Of a DNA stretch of 7,101 nt, positions 1 through 5,177 are shown one piece after another; the stretch's first letter is position 1, and the number at the start of each line of letters is the position of its first letter. Location of the stretch: positions 1 to 7,101 of the forward strand of contig PCUH01000071.1 of the NCBI GenBank assembly GCA_002770955.1. The letters run 5' to 3'. The DNA comes from Flavobacteriales bacterium CG18_big_fil_WC_8_21_14_2_50_32_9. GTDB lineage: Bacteria; Bacteroidota; Bacteroidia; Flavobacteriales_E; Vicingaceae. The notes beneath the pieces were generated by a model. It did not search any database. It was given only the letters and a program-made list of their open reading frames with translations, and was not told where the DNA came from. Position numbers and translations under genes: made by a program.

Positions 1-5
1 CCCAA

Positions 6-22
6 CCCTCCCGAAGGGAGGG
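6..22. terminator. GC-rich perfect hairpin, possible terminator of a gene left of the window
   Basis: CCCTCCC and GGGAGGG form a perfect 7-bp stem around a GAA loop, in a sequence that is otherwise very AT-rich. An alternative pairing lets CAAC (3-6) pair with GTTG (24-27). No T-run follows on the plus strand, so it is not a textbook intrinsic terminator. It could be the end signal of a gene outside the window or a member of the short GC-rich palindromes often scattered between Bacteroidota genes. The structure is certain; its function is inferred. Confidence 0.45.
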
Positions 23-48
23 AGTTGATTTGGAACTTGTAATTTGTA

Positions 49-175
49 ATTTGACTATTGACCATTGACCATTGACTTTTGACCATTGACCATTGACCAT
101 TGACTATTGACCATTGACCATTGACTATTGACTATTGACTATTGACCATTGACTATTGACCATTGACTATTGAGA
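49..175. repeat. 7-bp tandem repeat (ATTGACC/ATTGACT), about 16 units
   Basis: From 57 to 168 the sequence is sixteen consecutive 7-bp units. Nine end in ACC and seven in ACT; one unit (78-84) begins TTTG instead of ATTG. Degenerate units flank the array (49-56 and 169-175). Part of it has a 21-bp higher-order pattern ACC-ACC-ACT (57-77, 85-105, 106-126). A related short repeat, TTGTAAT, leads into it at 38-51. There is no ORF through it, and a 7-bp unit shifts frame at each copy. The array ends about 100 bases before the barrel-protein gene at 273. Confidence 0.95.
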
Positions 176-227
176 ACATACAAACTTATTTCTTAAATTC
201 AACATAAGTACACAATAAAACTATACC

Positions 228-235
228 TATATTTG
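228..235 (+). promoter_or_regulatory. Candidate -7 promoter element for the barrel-protein gene
   Basis: TATATTTG matches the Bacteroidota -7 consensus TAnnTTTG exactly and lies 37 bases before the ATG at 273, giving a leader of about 30 nt. No good TTTG/TTG element is seen about 20 bases upstream, so the assignment rests on the -7 box alone. Confidence 0.4.
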
Positions 236-272
236 TTTCGTAATTAATTACTAATTTCTTTATTACTATTTT

Positions 273-1103
273 ATGAAATTCAAACTAACTATTGCTTTAT
301 TAATTATTCCAATTGCATTCGTTGCACAATCCTACAAACCAGGAAAAACAGGTGGCTTATATTCTACTGGCAACGAAAATGTTGATAAAGGTTGGTTTTT
401 TGGAGTTGGAGGAACCTATATGATTCCCTACCTTAAAGAAAGCGAACGATTTGATTTTACAGATACATTAAATCAAACATTTACACAGGATTATGAAGCA
501 AAACCAACTGGAAAATTAGGTTTGTTTTTAGAACTTGGTAAGTTTAAAATGAACGACAAGCGATTCATCAATTACATTGACTATGGGTTGTCTTATAAAT
601 GGTTTAGAGGTGGTGAAAATTTTACTTCTAAAACATTTTTCAACAATACCCAATTTCCATCGCAACAAGCAACAGGAAGCTACAGCAGTCATGCCGCTTC
701 TTTAAATTTAAACTTAGGTTATCGTTTCGATGCTACTGACAAGCGTTTTTTTGTAAACGGATTGGGCTTGAATGCCGATTATTTTTTTATTAAAAGCAGA
801 AGTGGTGGTGGAATTATTTCAGGGCAACCCCACGAATTTGTTTCTGACTTTGTTGGCGAAATTCATTATTTTTTTGGTGTAGGTTTCAAAACTGGCAAAC
901 GATTAATAATAATGCCTATGTTGGAAACTCCAATTTTTTCAATTTATGAATTTAACCACATTAAGTCAACACACGATTATTTCAATACTCGTGCTCGACC
1001 GTTAATTTTTAAAGTTCGTTTTATGTTTTTGAAAAAGGGGTCTAAATCATGTCCAGCGGTTTATAATCCAATGGGGATTGACCCTCAAAATCAAACTAAA
1101 TAG
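273..1103 (+). CDS. Secreted, probable outer-membrane beta-barrel protein
   Basis: The 276-aa product begins with a typical signal peptide: MKFK, then a hydrophobic stretch to about residue 18, ending in a FVAQ|S-like cleavage site with no lipobox cysteine. The mature part is rich in Gly, Phe and Tyr and alternates polar and aromatic residues in short strands, for example WFFGVGGTYMIPY, LGLFLELGKF, IDYGLSYKWF, LNLNLGYRF, IHYFFGVGF and LIFKVRFMFL. This is the pattern of outer-membrane beta-barrels of the porin-like or OmpA-like type in Bacteroidota. After the last strand a polar tail of about 20 residues with one Cys follows, so the chain does not end on the usual aromatic residue. The ATG start gives the signal peptide directly. 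The stop is 11 bases before the flippase gene, which suggests co-transcription. Substrate and specific role are unknown. Confidence 0.75.
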   Translation: MKFKLTIALLIIPIAFVAQSYKPGKTGGLYSTGNENVDKGWFFGVGGTYMIPYLKESERFDFTDTLNQTFTQDYEAKPTGKLGLFLELGKFKMNDKRFINYIDYGLSYKWFRGGENFTSKTFFNNTQFPSQQATGSYSSHAASLNLNLGYRFDATDKRFFVNGLGLNADYFFIKSRSGGGIISGQPHEFVSDFVGEIHYFFGVGFKTGKRLIIMPMLETPIFSIYEFNHIKSTHDYFNTRARPLIFKVRFMFLKKGSKSCPAVYNPMGIDPQNQTK

Positions 1104-1106
1104 AGG
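1102..1106 (+). promoter_or_regulatory. Shine-Dalgarno-like AGAGG that supports the TTG start of the flippase
   Basis: AGAGG overlaps the TAG stop (1101-1103) of the barrel gene and lies 8 bases before the TTG at 1115. Because an in-frame TAA sits at 1112-1114, translation cannot begin upstream of 1115. The site therefore favours TTG 1115 and suggests translational coupling between the two genes. Confidence 0.5.
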
Positions 1107-1114
1107 CTAAATAA

Positions 1115-2395
1115 TTGCTTTTTATATTGAATATTTTTAAACGAATCATACCAACATCAGATTTTAACCGTCATGTAACCACATTGATAGTTGGACAATT
1201 GTTTGTGCATCTCATTTCTTTTGCAGCACTTCCAATTATTACAAGAATCTACTCTGTTGAACAAATTGGTTCCTATTCGTTATTTATGGCTATTTTCATG
1301 GTGCTTTCCATCGTTAGTACTGGAAGATATGATTCTGCAATAGTTGTAGAGCCTGATGAAAAAAAATCCATTGCACTTTGGAGTTTATCACTACTTATTA
1401 GCTTCCTGTTTTCGCTTATTCTCTTTGTTCTTTTGCTAATTTTTAAAGAAAATTTACTCCTGTTTTTAAAAACGCAACAATTAGGAATTTATATATTATT
1501 ACTTCCATTGGCTATTTTTTTGGCTTCAATCAATCGGGCAACACAGTTCTATTTTAATAAAATTGAAGCTTATCGGAAAATTACGCAAGCAGAGATAATT
1601 AAATCTGGAGTAAACTCAAGTGGTGGTGTGGTTTTAGGTCTATTAAAATTCCTATCAGGTGGTTTAATTGTAGCCAATATACTTTCGCTTTTAATTTCTG
1701 CTTTTTACTTGTTTTTTCAACTTCCAAAACGATTTTGGAATGCAATTTCATTTTCAGTTGTTGCATTAAAAGAAGTTGCTATTTCCTATAAAGATTACCT
1801 TAGTTATTATTCTATTTCAGGCGTTTTAAGTGCCTTAGTTTCTAATGGAACTCCTATTTTCATTATTTTCTTTTTCACAGAAAAAACAGCTGGTTATTAT
1901 TTTATGGCAGAAAAAGTTGTTAGTATTCCACTGGGCTTAGTTGTAGCTGCAATTTCTAGAGTTTTCTATCAAAAAGCAACCCTACTCTATCATGAAAATA
2001 AAAACGAGTTTCTACAACTCATTTTTACTATTCAAAAAAGAATGTTGTTTGTTTTAATCCCCTTACTAATAGTGCTTTCCTTAGCAGCTCCCTACTTTTT
2101 TGAGTTGTTTGGTGATGATTGGAGAAAAGCAGGTGAAATGATAAAATATTTTGCTGTTTTGGTTTTTTTCAACAACCTGGTTTCGCCAGTTGGAAGTATT
2201 TCTAACATCATCAACAGGTTAGATATTTTGCTTTATTTCAACATCGTTTTGGCTGTATGTCGGTTAGGAACATTTTATATTGGAAGTTTGTTTTTTAGCT
2301 TTGAATATGCATTGCTGCTTTCTGCTTTTGTTTTATCTTTGTGTTATATTGGTTTAGATTTTTACTTAAAAAAGTTAATTAGAGACTGTCTATAA
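1115..2395 (+). CDS. Wzx-like polysaccharide/oligosaccharide flippase (MOP superfamily)
   Basis: The 426-aa protein is almost entirely hydrophobic segments separated by short basic loops, compatible with about 12 membrane helices, the usual number and length for the polysaccharide-synthase (Wzx-like) branch of the MOP transporter superfamily. The N-terminal region (about residues 13-60) shows family features: SDFNRHVTTLIVGQ, a first helix, then LPIITRIYSVEQIGSYSLF, resembling the 'P-I-x-T-R-x-Y-x-x-x-x-x-G' signature. Members move lipid-linked sugar units across the inner membrane for LPS, O-antigen or capsule assembly. The start is TTG: an in-frame TAA lies immediately before it, the next ATG is near residue 58 and would delete the first helix, and an AGAGG lies 8 bases upstream. 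A second TTG at 1127 is the only close alternative. No glycosyltransferase genes are adjacent, so its substrate cannot be inferred. The gene follows the barrel-protein gene by 11 bases. Confidence 0.85.
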   Translation: MLFILNIFKRIIPTSDFNRHVTTLIVGQLFVHLISFAALPIITRIYSVEQIGSYSLFMAIFMVLSIVSTGRYDSAIVVEPDEKKSIALWSLSLLISFLFSLILFVLLLIFKENLLLFLKTQQLGIYILLLPLAIFLASINRATQFYFNKIEAYRKITQAEIIKSGVNSSGGVVLGLLKFLSGGLIVANILSLLISAFYLFFQLPKRFWNAISFSVVALKEVAISYKDYLSYYSISGVLSALVSNGTPIFIIFFFTEKTAGYYFMAEKVVSIPLGLVVAAISRVFYQKATLLYHENKNEFLQLIFTIQKRMLFVLIPLLIVLSLAAPYFFELFGDDWRKAGEMIKYFAVLVFFNNLVSPVGSISNIINRLDILLYFNIVLAVCRLGTFYIGSLFFSFEYALLLSAFVLSLCYIGLDFYLKKLIRDCL

Positions 2396-2415
2396 AGTCC
2401 AACTTCATCGTTATT

Positions 2416-3198
2416 CTAAAAATAAAGTTTCACTTTTTCTAAAAATTCCTTCTGAATTAATTTATTGCTAGCTATCAATTCCTTACCAAACAAATAATTA
2501 TCACCTCCCGAAAAGTCAGTTACTACACCACCAGCTTGTTTAACAATAAAAGTTCCTGCCGCTACATCCCAAGAATTAAGGCTATATTCATAAAAAGCAT
2601 CGTATCTACCACAAGCTACATAAGCCAAATCAACCGCTGCCGAGCCCAAACGTCTTAAGCCTCTTGAGCTTTTCATTAAATCCTGAAAAAGCAGCATGTA
2701 TTCTTTTTGTTTCTCATAATCAGAATAAGGAAAACCCGTTGCTACCAATGAATTTTCTAATGTTGATGTGTTTGAAACATGAATTTCTTTCCCATTCAAA
2801 TAAGCTTTGCTTCCCTCCCATGCATAAAAAAGTTCATCTAAATTAATCTCATAAATTACGCCTAAAATAAGTTCATTATCTCTTCTTAAACCTATGCTTA
2901 CGCAAAAACATGGTACAGAATGAATAAAATTGGTTGTCCCATCCAATGGATCAATAATCCAATTGTATTGCTCGCCTATTTTAGTAGATGTTTCTTCTTC
3001 TGTAATAAATCCCGATTCAGGAATCAATTCCGTCAACCTATCTACTATCATTTTTTCAGCCATTTTATCTACATAAGTTACCAAACTATTTTTGGCTTTT
3101 ACTTCAATATCATCTATGGATATTTTTTGTTCTTTAATAAATTTTCCAACTGTTTTGCTTAGTTGACATACTTCCTCACAAAGTTTTTCTAAATTCAT
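2416..3198 (-). CDS. suhB: Inositol monophosphatase family protein (SuhB-like)
   Basis: The 260-aa length and all catalytic motifs fit the Mg2+-dependent, Li+-sensitive inositol-phosphatase family. Residues 65-69 (ITEEE) supply the metal-binding Glu (E67). Residues 83-91 are DPLDGTTNF, with the two metal aspartates D83 and D86. WDVAAG at 210-215 carries the third aspartate (D211), followed by QAGG. The GSAAVDLAYVACGRYDAF stretch (186-202) is also characteristic. The enzyme hydrolyses myo-inositol 1-phosphate or related sugar phosphates in the cytosol; related members act on 3'-phosphoadenosine 5'-phosphate or fructose 1,6-bisphosphate, so substrate is not fixed by sequence. E. coli SuhB also has an RNA polymerase/rRNA-processing role that cannot be assumed here. 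It converges on the flippase gene with a 20-bp gap and no convincing terminator. The ATG start gives a normal N-terminus. Confidence 0.93.
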   Translation of the reverse strand: MNLEKLCEEVCQLSKTVGKFIKEQKISIDDIEVKAKNSLVTYVDKMAEKMIVDRLTELIPESGFITEEETSTKIGEQYNWIIDPLDGTTNFIHSVPCFCVSIGLRRDNELILGVIYEINLDELFYAWEGSKAYLNGKEIHVSNTSTLENSLVATGFPYSDYEKQKEYMLLFQDLMKSSRGLRRLGSAAVDLAYVACGRYDAFYEYSLNSWDVAAGTFIVKQAGGVVTDFSGGDNYLFGKELIASNKLIQKEFLEKVKLYF

Positions 3199-3234
3199 GC
3201 TAATTTTTTTATACTTATTACTATTTCTGAATTT

Positions 3235-3264
3235 TAAAAGTAATACTTTCTTATGTAATTCAAA
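3235..3264 (-). promoter_or_regulatory. Candidate promoter of the inositol-monophosphatase gene
   Basis: Read on the minus strand: TTTG (3264-3261), an 18-base spacer, then TACTTTTA (3242-3235), one mismatch from the TAnnTTTG consensus. It lies 36 bases before the ATG at 3198 and downstream of the small-RNA terminator. This suggests the phosphatase has its own promoter and does not depend on read-through from the small RNA. Confidence 0.45.
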
Positions 3265-3293
3265 AAAAGTTGGTTCACAAGATATTGAACATG

Positions 3294-3319
3294 AAAAAAC
3301 CCCCAGTTAGACTGAGGGC
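3294..3319 (-). terminator. Intrinsic terminator of the candidate small RNA
   Basis: On the minus strand CCCTCAG (3318-3312) pairs with CTGGGGG (3306-3300) around a TCTAA loop: seven pairs, one of them G-U. Six T follow (3299-3294) and AAAAG precedes. The strand is informative: on the plus strand the G-U pair becomes an A-C mismatch and the T-run is only four bases before it breaks up. The signal is thus best read leftwards, although no protein gene ends there. Confidence 0.8.
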
Positions 3320-3376
3320 TTTTAATTCTTTCACTTAGTTACGTTCCATTGCTGAAAGAGGCTTTACTAAGCATAA
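3294..3376 (-). ncRNA. Candidate structured small RNA next to the HEPN gene (possible AbiF-type RNA antitoxin)
   Basis: A transcript of about 80 nt is predicted from a perfect TAnnTTTG box (3389-3382) to the terminator T-run at 3294. Its core can form two interleaved helices: CTTAGT (3371-3366) with ACTAAG (3339-3334), and TCTTTCA (3359-3353) with TGAAAGA (3333-3327). The two 3' arms are directly adjacent and the pairing order is that of a pseudoknot; otherwise the helices would be alternatives. The terminator hairpin is the third element. Established knowledge: a conserved 'abiF' RNA motif is known beside AbiF-type genes, and AbiF HEPN toxins have been reported to be neutralised by a non-coding RNA. 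I recall a pseudoknot plus terminator-like hairpin for that motif but cannot verify it here. The RNA is divergent from the HEPN gene. Alternatively, it could be a leader or attenuator for the phosphatase gene at 3198. Confidence 0.6.
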
Positions 3377-3381
3377 CATTA

Positions 3382-3389
3382 CAAATTTA
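3382..3389 (-). promoter_or_regulatory. -7 promoter element of the candidate small RNA
   Basis: The minus strand reads TAAATTTG, an exact match to TAnnTTTG. A start of transcription 5-8 bases on falls near 3375-3377, just before the first pseudoknot arm. The -33 region has a T-rich tract but no clear TTTG, so this is a one-box prediction. Confidence 0.5.
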
Positions 3390-3452
3390 CGAAAAATTAC
3401 TTTACAGAGTATAAAAAAATTTAAAAAAATAATCCCAAAGAATATAAAAGTT

Positions 3453-3483
3453 TTTGAAAAAGGTATTTATATATGTAACTTTA
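3453..3483 (+). promoter_or_regulatory. Promoter of the HEPN (Abi-family) gene
   Basis: TTTG (3453-3456), a 19-base spacer and TAACTTTA (3476-3483) match the Bacteroidota -33/-7 arrangement with one mismatch in the -7 box. Transcription would start near 3489, leaving a leader of only about 20 nt before the TTG at 3511, with no Shine-Dalgarno sequence. It is divergent from the small-RNA promoter; the predicted starts are about 110 bp apart. Confidence 0.6.
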
Positions 3484-3510
3484 CTTTTAAATTATTAAAC
3501 TCTTATTAAG

Positions 3511-4191
3511 TTGAAGTACGAAAAACTTGAGCATTTTGTTTCATTACCGAGATTAGATAGGTTTCTAACTGCTTGCGATGGGTCTAAAACAAAAGCTCAA
3601 GAATTGTATAAAGCAAATTTGAGGGTAGCAGAATCTTTTTACCCGATAATGCACCTTTTTGAAATATTTCTTAGAAATACCATTTACTACAAGCTAACTA
3701 AATACTTTGGAAATCCAGATTGGATAGTTGCTGAAAAGAGTGGGTTCATGAGTGATAAAACTCTTAAGCCAAGCAAATATTTCCTTAAAAAACAAATAGA
3801 AAGTGCTGAAACCAGAGTAAGACGAAGAGGTGGTACCATTACATCTGGTAAAATAATTGCTGAACAAATGTTGGGTTTTTGGACTAGTCTTTTTGATACT
3901 CATCATTATAAACTTCTTAGTGGCTCTATAATTCATTGCTTCCCTAATAGACCAACAGAAGTTCAACGGAAAGAAATCAATCTTAAATTGGACAAGATTC
4001 GAGAATTTAGAAATCGAGTTTATCATAATGAGCCTGTTTGTTTTAATGGTAACAAAATTGATTTTAGAGAGGCAATGAAAATAAAAAAAGAAATTTTAGA
4101 GGTACTGGGTTGGATAGACCATGATATAGCAAAATATATTAATCAGTTTGATAATGTTGATGCTAAAATTCATTTGGCTTTAAGTTTATAG
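3511..4191 (+). CDS. Abi-family HEPN protein (AbiD/AbiF-like), putative RNase toxin or phage defence
   Basis: The 226-aa protein matches the Abi-like (AbiD/AbiF) family. The N-terminal part has SLPRLDRFL (11-19), KAQELYKANLRVAESFYP (28-45) and HLFEIFLRNTI (48-58), the usual family blocks, then DWI (70-72). Near the C-terminus, REFRNRVYHNEP (164-175) contains the HEPN ribonuclease signature RNxxxH (R167, N168, H172), complete and apparently active. HEPN proteins of this type cut RNA and cause abortive infection or growth arrest. AbiF relatives have been reported as toxins held by a non-coding RNA and as relatives of the Cas13 ancestor. The start is TTG: an in-frame TAA lies at 3496-3498, and the first internal ATG (residue 47) would remove conserved blocks. 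The unusual start and short leader may keep expression low. It stands alone between minus-strand genes, with a candidate structured RNA divergently upstream. Confidence 0.87.
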   Translation: MKYEKLEHFVSLPRLDRFLTACDGSKTKAQELYKANLRVAESFYPIMHLFEIFLRNTIYYKLTKYFGNPDWIVAEKSGFMSDKTLKPSKYFLKKQIESAETRVRRRGGTITSGKIIAEQMLGFWTSLFDTHHYKLLSGSIIHCFPNRPTEVQRKEINLKLDKIREFRNRVYHNEPVCFNGNKIDFREAMKIKKEILEVLGWIDHDIAKYINQFDNVDAKIHLALSL

Positions 4192-4213
4192 TTATTGTTA
4201 CTAAAAATATTTC

Positions 4214-4238
4214 CGTGCAATTTCGTTATAATTTCACG
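4214..4238. terminator. Weak hairpin between the HEPN gene and the small minus-strand gene
   Basis: CGTG/CACG and AATT/AATT form a stem of 4+4 pairs with one C-T mismatch and a 7-base loop. A T-rich stretch (TTGTTCTTTT) follows on the plus strand. It lies 22 bases after the HEPN stop and could serve either converging transcript, but the stem is weak. Confidence 0.3.
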
Positions 4239-4271
4239 TTGTTCTTTTGATCTCTTTTCATTTCTGGTTAT

Positions 4272-4508
4272 TTATTCTTCCACTTCTGCTCTAACAGGTT
4301 GAAGAGCATCTCTTACCTTAAAAACCTCACGCTCATCCACCAACAAAAAAGCTATCCAATGAAAATCTTGATTTTTTTCCACCCCAGCTTCTTTTAAAAT
4401 AAGCTGTTCTTTACTAGCAAATTCTTCCAAATGAATTTGATGGTGTTTAGCTGTTTGTTCTGCCTCATTGCCTCTAAAATCCCATATTAAACGTATTGTT
4501 CTTTGCAT
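4272..4508 (-). CDS. Small conserved-looking protein of unknown function (78 aa)
   Basis: I do not recognise a named family. The protein is soluble, acidic at its C-terminus (VEE), with no signal peptide or membrane segment. It has a compact, motif-like layout: WDFRG at 9-13, a histidine cluster TAKHHQIHLEEF at 19-30 (H22, H23, H26), FHWIAFLLVDE at 49-59, and VRDALQPVRAE at 65-75. The His cluster could bind a metal or contribute to an active site, but this is speculation. I have an impression of similar short proteins in other Bacteroidota, which I cannot check. Its ATG lies 7 bases after the START-domain gene stop, and the START gene is 5 bases from the DksA-like gene, so it is probably the last gene of a three-gene operon. 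Confidence 0.7.
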   Translation of the reverse strand: MQRTIRLIWDFRGNEAEQTAKHHQIHLEEFASKEQLILKEAGVEKNQDFHWIAFLLVDEREVFKVRDALQPVRAEVEE

Positions 4509-4515
4509 TATTAGT

Positions 4516-5172
4516 TTAATTTTTAATGAAACTAAAAGTTGCTTTTTGATGATGGGTTTGTTGAAGCATTGTTACAAAATTTTCCATCGTTTGGTAAGGG
4601 CCTACATCGATTACCATATTTAATATCCATGAAGGAACAGTTCCTGCTGGATCTACTTTTAAATAATAATCAATAGCAATTTCATTGTCTGTCAGTGGAG
4701 TAAATATCCATTCTCCATAAAAATCGGTAATCCTAACCAAATTATCTTTTTCAGGGATTTTATTTAATAGAGGCATCGAAATCGAATGTACTTTTTTAGC
4801 TTTATCTTGATAAATTCTATTAGAAACTACCAAATCACGATTTTGAAGTGGCCAAGGTGTTTTACTCTGAGTGTAATACTCCATTTCTAAATGCGTTTTT
4901 TGAGTAATTATTTCTGAATTTTCACAATTGTATATCCACAACGGATAATTTTTCACATCTTTCAACACCGAAACAGCAGCAGAAAGTGTTCCCTTAACAG
5001 TAGAATGTACTTTAATTTGTTTTATTCTCTCTCCTTCAGGCAAAAAAGAATAAACAATTATTCCATTTTTAGATTTCTCCAAATTCCATTTCATCAATTT
5101 TGTCTCACTATTAAAACTAGTGAAAATAAGTGTAACCATTAAAGAAAAAACGATATAAAGAAATTTTTGCAT
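4516..5172 (-). CDS. Secreted START-domain (SRPBCC superfamily) protein
   Basis: The 218-aa product starts with a hydrophobic signal sequence (MQKFLYIVFSLMVTLIFTSF), suggesting export to the periplasm or membrane attachment; there is no clear lipobox. The rest resembles START lipid-binding domains: W-x-L-x-K-x-x-x-G-I-x-V-Y at the beginning, a helix and 'Y-P-L-W' segment, then TPWPLQNRDLVV, a characteristic P-W-P-x-x-x-R-D element, followed by GEWIFTPL, IDYYLKVDPAGTVPSWILN and a long C-terminal helix. Such domains bind lipids or other hydrophobic ligands in a deep pocket; no ligand can be inferred. The ORF extends 10 codons upstream (ATG at 5202), but that would overlap the end of the DksA-like gene and put a polar, Cys-containing segment before the signal peptide. 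The ATG at 5172 is preferred: it lies 5 bases after that gene's stop. Confidence 0.82.
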   Translation of the reverse strand: MQKFLYIVFSLMVTLIFTSFNSETKLMKWNLEKSKNGIIVYSFLPEGERIKQIKVHSTVKGTLSAAVSVLKDVKNYPLWIYNCENSEIITQKTHLEMEYYTQSKTPWPLQNRDLVVSNRIYQDKAKKVHSISMPLLNKIPEKDNLVRITDFYGEWIFTPLTDNEIAIDYYLKVDPAGTVPSWILNMVIDVGPYQTMENFVTMLQQTHHQKATFSFIKN

Positions 5173-5177
5173 GAGTT

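Noticed and set aside
49..175. CRISPR array
   Set aside because: The units are 7 bp with no spacers, and no cas genes are nearby. It is a simple tandem repeat.
2380..2432. Bidirectional terminator between the convergent flippase and phosphatase genes
   Set aside because: Only a 5-bp AACTT/AAGTT pairing with a 19-base loop is found (2401-2405 with 2425-2429); too weak to call.
2664..3162. Two plus-strand ORFs (2664-2846 and 2920-3162)
   Set aside because: They lie entirely antisense to the inositol-monophosphatase gene, whose catalytic motifs are intact. Their translations are low-complexity and show no domain.
3294..3400. tRNA gene in the gap before the HEPN gene
   Set aside because: No cloverleaf, no GTTCRA T-loop and no CCA-type acceptor end on either strand.
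3694..4026. 110-aa minus-strand ORF
   Set aside because: It is antisense to the HEPN gene, in the region that encodes its conserved blocks; no family features or start context.
3294..4191. Classic type III (ToxIN-like) toxin-antitoxin system
   Set aside because: The RNA has no tandem repeats directly upstream in the same transcript, and the protein is a HEPN/Abi-family protein, not a ToxN fold. Only the general RNA-antitoxin idea carries over.
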